Of a stretch of DNA of 38,955 nt, positions 33,677 through 38,955 are shown in pieces. Every line of letters starts with the position of its first letter. The first letter of the stretch is position 1. The notes under the pieces are model-generated. The model ran no database searches. It was not told the DNA's origin and worked only from the letters and a program-made list of their open reading frames with translations. The position numbers were made by a program, and so were the translations under genes. The stretch is from an uncultured Blastocatellia bacterium (GTDB taxonomy: Bacteria; Acidobacteriota; Blastocatellia; Pyrinomonadales; Pyrinomonadaceae), in contig CAMLLD010000064.1 of the NCBI GenBank assembly GCA_946480785.1, positions 1 through 38,955 on the forward strand, in the 5' to 3' direction.

Positions 33677-35599
33677 ATGTTTCGTGCCCGAAGACTCCCG
33701 CCTGTCGTTCTCTTTGCGTTAATCGTCGTCAGTGCTCCCGCTGCATTCGCGCAACAAGTCAAGCAATACACGATCGAACAGTTCATGAACACGGTACGTC
33801 TCGGCGGCAGCTCGTTTTCGCCGGATGAGAAGTCGATCCTGTTTCACAGTAACAAGACCGGCATCTTCAATGTTTACTCTGTCCCGGTCGCGGGCGGCGA
33901 AGCGACGCAGCTAACTCATAACGCGAAAGAGAGCACGTTTGCGGTCTCTTATTTTCCCAACGACGCGCGCATTCTCTACACGTACGATCGCGGCGGCAAC
34001 GAGAACAGTCATCTTTAGCTGCGCGAGCTCGACGGCGCCGAACGCGACCTCACGCCCGGCGATAAAGTGAAGGCCAATTTCAACGGCTGGAGCTACGATC
34101 GCAAGTCGTTCTTTTTCTCGACCAACGAACGCGACCCGCGCTTCTTCGACATCTACGAGATGCCGATCGACACGTTCAAGCCGTCGCTGATCTACAAAGA
34201 CGATACCGGTCTCGACATCGGCGACATTTCCAACGACAAGAAGTTCATCGCGTTTAATAAGAACGGCGGCTCGCAGGCGGATGCGGACGTTTATATCTAC
34301 AACGTCGCGACGAAAGAGTTGAAGAACATCACGACGCACACGGGCGACGTCGCGAACAGCACGCAAACCTTCGATGTCGGTTCGAAGTATCTTTACTTTC
34401 TCACTGATGCCGGCAGTGAGTTTAATTACGTCGCTCGTTACGATCTCAACACCGGCAAAACGGAGGTCGTCGAGAAAGCGCCGTGGGACGTTTCCTCAAC
34501 GTACTTCTCGCGCAACGGGAAGTATCGCGTCGTGGCGATCAATGAGGACGCGCGCACGAAGATCAAGATTTACGATCAGGCGACGGGTAAGCTGGTCGCG
34601 TTGCCGCAACTGCCGAACGCGGACATCACCGGCGTGAGGATCTCGCCCAGTGAAAAGCTGATGGCGTTTTATGTCAACGGCGATCGCAGCCCGGGCAATC
34701 TCTACGTCTACAACTTCGCCACGAAGAAAGCGACGCGGCTCACGAACAGTCTCAATCCCGAGATCAATCCGGACGATCTGGTCGAGTCGCAGGTGATTCG
34801 TTACAAGTCGTTCGATGGTCTCGAGATTCCATCGATTCTTTACAAGCCGAAACAGGCGAGCGCGCAGAGCAAAGTGCCGGCGTTGCTCGTGATTCACGGT
34901 GGACCAGGCGGGCAGACGCGCGTGGGCTACAACCCGTTGACGCAGTATCTCGTGAATCACGGTTACGTGATTCTGGGTGTGAACAATCGTGGCTCGAGTG
35001 GTTACGGCAAGACGTTTTTCGCCGCCGATGATGGGAAGCATGGACGCGAACCGTTATGGGATTGCGTCGAGGCGAAGAAGTATCTCGCGTCGCTCGGTTA
35101 CGTTGACGAGAAGAAGATCGGGATCGCGGGTGGTTCGTACGGGGGTTACATGGTGCTTGCGGCGCTGGCGTTCAAGCCGGAGGAGTTTGCGGTTGGTGTG
35201 GATCTGTTTGGCGTTTCGAATTGGGTGCGCACGCTGCAATCGATACCGCCGTATTGGGAGTCGTTCCGCAAGTCGCTCTACAAGGAGATTGGCAATCCGA
35301 ATACGGATTTGGAAAACCTGCGGGCGGTATCGCCGCTGTTTCACGCGGACAAGATCGTGCGGCCGTTGATCGTGTTGCAGGGCGCGAACGATCCGCGCGT
35401 GATCAAACCCGAGTCAGACGAGATCGTTGAAAACATCAGGAAGCGCAACGGCGTCGTCGAATACGTTCTGTTCGATAACGAAGGTCACGGCTTCACGAAA
35501 AAAGCGAACGAGATCCGCGCGTACAAGGCGATCCTCGATTTTCTCGATCGTTATCTAAAGAACGGAAACGGCGACGCGATGAGCAGCCGTAGTCAGTAA
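33677..35599 (+). pseudogene. S9 prolyl-oligopeptidase-family peptidase interrupted by an in-frame TAG
   Basis: The reading frame is open for 640 codons except for a TAG at codon 114 (34016-34018), between GGNENSHL and LRELDGAERDLTPG; the frame is the same on both sides. The first part has a signal peptide (ending near AFAQQ) and propeller start; the second has the rest of the propeller and the hydrolase domain with nucleophile Ser (codon 487, GGSYGGYM), VIHGGPGG, GANDPRV and EGHGF as the triad region. Family alignments usually show an aromatic residue after SHL, so a Tyr codon (TAC/TAT) to TAG change is the simplest reading. Translation could restart at the GTG at 34067 but without a signal peptide. 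Readthrough or a sequencing error cannot be ruled out. Confidence 0.88.
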
Positions 35600-35608
35600 G
35601 AAGAGTGG

Positions 35609-38600
35609 CTAACCAACGGCTGTTTTGAGGCGGGCGATTTCGGTGACGAAGCGAGGCGCCTGGCATTCGCTGACGAGAGTTTCATAGGTCGTGAGTTTCT
35701 CACGCGCTTCGTTGAGTTTGTTTTGGCCTACCAGTACGTCGATGAATAATGGTCCGAGCCACAAACGGCTCACACGCGATTCGGTGGGTTCGATCAGCGC
35801 TTCCGCCTGCCGGCACACGCGCTCGGCTTCAGCGAGCGCTCCTTCATACAATCCGCTTTGCGCCCGACGAAAATGGACCTCGGCGAGGCCGCGCAGCGCT
35901 TCGAAGTGCGTGTAGAGCAAACCGATCGATGCGGCGCTTTCGAGATTCGCCGTCGCGGTTCGTAACGCTTTGTCGTAGTCGCCCAATCTCGCGAGCGCGA
36001 TCGCGAGGCCCACGTTCAGCAACACCAACACACGCTTCTCGCCAATCGTTTCGGCGAGCGCAGCCCCACGTTGAAACTCTTCGACAGCGCGCTCGACGCG
36101 GTCTAAATAGAAATGCGCCTGGCCCTCGTAGAAATGCACCCACGCGCGTCGCTCGCGCGAATGTAACTTCTCCGCAATCGCGATCTCGCGTTTCGCGAAT
36201 TCGAGACTCTCTTCGTAATTACCTTTGTGCACCGCGTCTTCGCCAAGAAACTCCGTGCCCGCGGCTTGCGCAAACAGAACGTTGTGCTTGACGCCGAACT
36301 CGACCGCGTGCCTCGCCCAAACATCGGCGTCGTCGAAGAGGCCGGAGTGCTGGTAAGTGCCCGCGGTGTAGGCGTAGATCTGGGCCATCATCGGCGCGGC
36401 AAACGAGCTGATACTCTCGCCGCTCTCCGCCGTCGGCTTCACGATCTCCCCTGCGCGCAGCAACAACTCGCGTGCGAGTGTGTGACGCCCGGCGAGATGA
36501 TGAAAACGCGCTTCGGTCGATAACGCGTTCGCCGTTTCGAGCGGATTCGTTTCCGGATCGAGCACGGCCAACGCTTCGCGCACGTAGTCGATGCCGCGCG
36601 GCGCGCCGGTCGTTACGAGCGACGCCGCCGCCTGACACAGCAATCGCACCCGCGTCGCGGGATCTTTGGTCATCGCGAGCGCGCGTTCGAAATGTTCCGC
36701 GGCCAGCGTCGTCTCGGCGTGCAGCATGTAAGCCTTGCCGATCGACTCTTCCGCCGCCGCTTGTTCCTCGATGAGACCCAAAGCCTCCGCGCAATCGCGC
36801 GCGCGCGTGTAAGCAGCGACCGCTTCGTCGAATGCGAAGACACGTTCCGCTTCCGCGGCCGCTTGTTTGGCGTACTGCAAGCCGCGTTCGTGATCGCCGG
36901 CCTGGATGTAGTGATGGGCCAGCTTCTCGACCGCGCACTGCATGCGCTCGCAATTTCTTTCGAGACCTTCGGCCACGTGCCGGTGCAGACGCCGGCGGCG
37001 AATCGGGTTCAGCTCCTCATACAAAACCTCGCGAATCTTGTCGTGAGTGAAACTGAACGATTCGTCATGACCGGCGGAGATCAGTTGCGCGCTCGTGGCT
37101 TCGTCGAGCGCATCGAGCAGCGCGTCTTCGTTCTGTTCGGCCGCGGCGGTGAGGTCGTCGAACGTAAACATCTTGCCGAGAATCGCGCACACGCGCAGCA
37201 CTTCATTCGTGTCTTCACTGACGCGATTGAGTCGATGACCGATCGCTTCCTTCACGCTTTGCGGAATCACCAACTGGTCCACGTCGCAGCGCCGCCAGCG
37301 CCCACTCTCGCGCCGCACCGAGCCCTTCTCAATCAACGCCTTCAAAACTTCTTCGACGAAGAACGGGTTGCCTTCCGTCTCGCGATGCACCGCTTGCGCA
37401 AACTCACCGCTGACATGTTCGCCGAGCAGCGCATCGAGTTGCGCTTCGGTTTCCGCCTCGTTGAAGCGGCGCAGCACGATGCGCGTCACCAGCCGCTCGC
37501 GGTTCCAGTCGACAAGCGACTTCGCCAGCGGATGCGTGCGATCGAGCTCGGTCTCGCGATACGCGCCGATGATCAGCACGCGCTCATCGCGCAGTTGGCG
37601 CAGCAGGTGGCCGAGCAACCATAGCGTGCCATGATCGGCCCAGTGCAGATCGTCGGCGTAGAAGAGCAACGACTGCCGGCGCGCGATGTTGGCGAAGACT
37701 TTCGCGACCGCGTCGAAGAAGAGCAGCCGCTCTTCGTGCGGCGCGAGCTGCGGATTGTCGGGAAACGGACCGAGACGCGTAACGAGCTCGGGCGCGAACT
37801 TCGCGAGTTGCGGCGCAGTGTCGCCGAAGAGTTCGCGGAGTTTGTCGTCGTCGCTTTCTTCGCGCGTCCAACGACGAAACGCTTCGACAAACGGTAAGTA
37901 CGGCGTGGTCGCTTCGTACTCGTAACAGCCGCCCGTGAGCACGAGCGCGCCGTCGACCGCGGCCTGAATCGTGATCTCGCGCGCGAGTCGCGTCTTACCC
38001 GCGCCGGGTTCGCCGCTCAGCAAGACGGCATGTCCGTGGCCTTCGCGCGCACGCTGCCACAGTTCGCGCGCTTCGCCGAGTTCGTTGGCGCGGCCGATTA
38101 GACGTCCACGCGAGAGTGCTTCGAGAATCGCGACGGCCGCAGGTGTTTCGGTGGTTGCGAGATCACCGTCGCCGGTCAACGATTGCAACAGCGCCGCGCG
38201 CGTTTCGCTTGCCGAAGCAAAACGCTGCGCCGGATCTTTCGCGAGCAAGCGAAGAATGATCGCTTCCAGCGCGCGCGGAATATCCGAGCGCAGCACGCGC
38301 GGCGGCACCACCGGCGCATGGACGTGTTGCGAAATGATCGTCAACGGATCGTCGCCGGTGAACGGAAGACGACCGGTGCTCAGTTCGTAAAGCAAAACGC
38401 CGAGCGCGTAGAGATCCGTCCGGCCGTCGATCGGCTGGCCCAACGCCTGTTCCGGCGCCATGTAAGCGGCCGTGCCGACAATCATGCCGGCGCGCGAGAT
38501 GCGCGCGCCGTAAGCCGGCAAAGCAAGCCCGAGATCCGCAAGCTTCACGTTGTTTGTAATACCGGAGCCCGACAGCAACACGTTGTCGGGTTTCAGATCG

Positions 38601-38955
38601 CGATGAACGATCTTGTTTGCGTGCGCGTGTTCGAGCGCCGCGCAGATCTGCGTCGCGATCTCCACGACGCGCGCGAGCTCCACCGGACGCGCTTGCGACA
38701 GACGTGGTCCGGGCACGAACTCCATCACGAGAAACGGCAGGCCGTTCTCTTCGCCGACGTCGTGAATGGTGACGATGTGTGGATGATTGAGCGCGGCCGC
38801 CGATCGTGCTTCGCGAATCAAACGTTCGCGCGCTTCGGACGTCCGGCTGGTTGCCGAAAGAACTTTGACCGCGACGTCGCGCTGTAGTTGCAGATCGGTC
38901 GCGCGATAAACAGTGCCCATACCGCCGCGGCCGAGCTCGCTGTCGAGCCGGTAGC
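35609..38955 (-). CDS. Ser/Thr protein kinase - AAA ATPase - TPR-like protein (5' end outside the window)
   Basis: At least 1,114 codons; the frame is open to the right edge, where the glycine-rich loop is visible (ELGRGG then MGTVYRA), so the true start lies beyond 38955. Numbering from the first in-window Met (38920): kinase domain about 1-245 with K19, HRDLKPDN at 106-113, DLG (in place of DFG) at 129-131 and YMAPEQ; ATPase domain about 270-640 with GEPGAGKT (303-310) and Walker B FYADDLHWAD; then TPR-like helical repeats to the end. No DNA-binding domain is seen. Such kinase/ATPase/TPR proteins act as cytoplasmic signalling scaffolds; input and target are unknown. It converges on the peptidase gene. 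Confidence 0.9.
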   Translation of the reverse strand, partial: YRLDSELGRGGMGTVYRATDLQLQRDVAVKVLSATSRTSEARERLIREARSAAALNHPHIVTIHDVGEENGLPFLVMEFVPGPRLSQARPVELARVVEIATQICAALEHAHANKIVHRDLKPDNVLLSGSGITNNVKLADLGLALPAYGARISRAGMIVGTAAYMAPEQALGQPIDGRTDLYALGVLLYELSTGRLPFTGDDPLTIISQHVHAPVVPPRVLRSDIPRALEAIILRLLAKDPAQRFASASETRAALLQSLTGDGDLATTETPAAVAILEALSRGRLIGRANELGEARELWQRAREGHGHAVLLSGEPGAGKTRLAREITIQAAVDGALVLTGGCYEYEATTPYLPFVEAFRRWTREESDDDKLRELFGDTAPQLAKFAPELVTRLGPFPDNPQLAPHEERLLFFDAVAKVFANIARRQSLLFYADDLHWADHGTLWLLGHLLRQLRDERVLIIGAYRETELDRTHPLAKSLVDWNRERLVTRIVLRRFNEAETEAQLDALLGEHVSGEFAQAVHRETEGNPFFVEEVLKALIEKGSVRRESGRWRRCDVDQLVIPQSVKEAIGHRLNRVSEDTNEVLRVCAILGKMFTFDDLTAAAEQNEDALLDALDEATSAQLISAGHDESFSFTHDKIREVLYEELNPIRRRRLHRHVAEGLERNCERMQCAVEKLAHHYIQAGDHERGLQYAKQAAAEAERVFAFDEAVAAYTRARDCAEALGLIEEQAAAEESIGKAYMLHAETTLAAEHFERALAMTKDPATRVRLLCQAAASLVTTGAPRGIDYVREALAVLDPETNPLETANALSTEARFHHLAGRHTLARELLLRAGEIVKPTAESGESISSFAAPMMAQIYAYTAGTYQHSGLFDDADVWARHAVEFGVKHNVLFAQAAGTEFLGEDAVHKGNYEESLEFAKREIAIAEKLHSRERRAWVHFYEGQAHFYLDRVERAVEEFQRGAALAETIGEKRVLVLLNVGLAIALARLGDYDKALRTATANLESAASIGLLYTHFEALRGLAEVHFRRAQSGLYEGALAEAERVCRQAEALIEPTESRVSRLWLGPLFIDVLVGQNKLNEAREKLTTYETLVSECQAPRFVTEIARLKTAVG

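Noticed and set aside
34067..35599. Independent 510-aa peptidase gene starting at GTG
   Set aside because: It lacks a signal peptide and the first propeller part, which lie in the same frame just upstream of a single TAG; a broken gene explains it better.

Overview
The window is GC-rich, densely coded bacterial DNA. Its gene content points to Acidobacteriota, most likely a Blastocatellia-type soil lineage: a secreted protein with a TIGR03437-type C-terminal domain, surface proteins ending in DUF4214 modules, a TIGR03118-like/Calx-beta/CHRD protein, S9 peptidases, a Ser/Thr kinase fused to an ATPase and TPR-like repeats, and several families of dispersed palindromic repeats. The lineage is inferred from family content only, because there is no rRNA or marker gene here.

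1-17.4 kb is a surface-polysaccharide and secreted-protein region. On the minus strand wzt, a coiled-coil protein, a SAM methyltransferase and a GT4 glycosyltransferase form one tight operon. A 931-aa secreted protein (TIGR03118-like, Calx-beta, DUF4214 split by CHRD) lies just upstream of it. Then come a GT2 glycosyltransferase and a methyltransferase (+), gmd (-), a secreted beta-propeller/TIGR03437 protein (+), a matrixin-like metalloprotease with a DUF4214 C-terminus (+), a zinc-ribbon methyltransferase (+) and wzm (+). Together these supply precursor synthesis (GDP-4-keto-6-deoxymannose), sugar transfer, methylation and ABC-type export of an O-antigen-like polymer, with secreted proteins interspersed.

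17.4-26.4 kb holds a lipoprotein with a metallopeptidase-like HExxH motif and its secreted partner (-), a secreted PQQ-like propeller, a PAS-PAS hybrid histidine kinase followed closely by a DPP4-like S9 peptidase, and a PAS-GGDEF-EAL protein.

26.3-30.5 kb encodes the oxidative pentose phosphate pathway: pgl (-, overlapping a secreted cyclase-family gene) and gnd-zwf (+). 30.5-30.9 kb is a gene-free repeat block. 30.9-39.0 kb holds a second, larger hybrid kinase (four PAS domains) paralogous to the first, a divergent S9 peptidase broken by an in-frame TAG, and a Ser/Thr kinase/ATPase/TPR protein that runs off the right edge.

The most unusual signals are non-coding or architectural: a 42-bp hairpin tandem array with paired stem changes (1-256); a three-hairpin module in three copies, two of them head-to-head; two near-identical 83-85 bp palindromes; a 20-bp tandem array that copies the last codons and stop of the 904-aa kinase; CHRD nested inside DUF4214; and a possible split version of the WbdD methyltransferase/coiled-coil chain-length ruler next to wzt. 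No CRISPR array, tRNA, rRNA, phage or transposase gene was seen.
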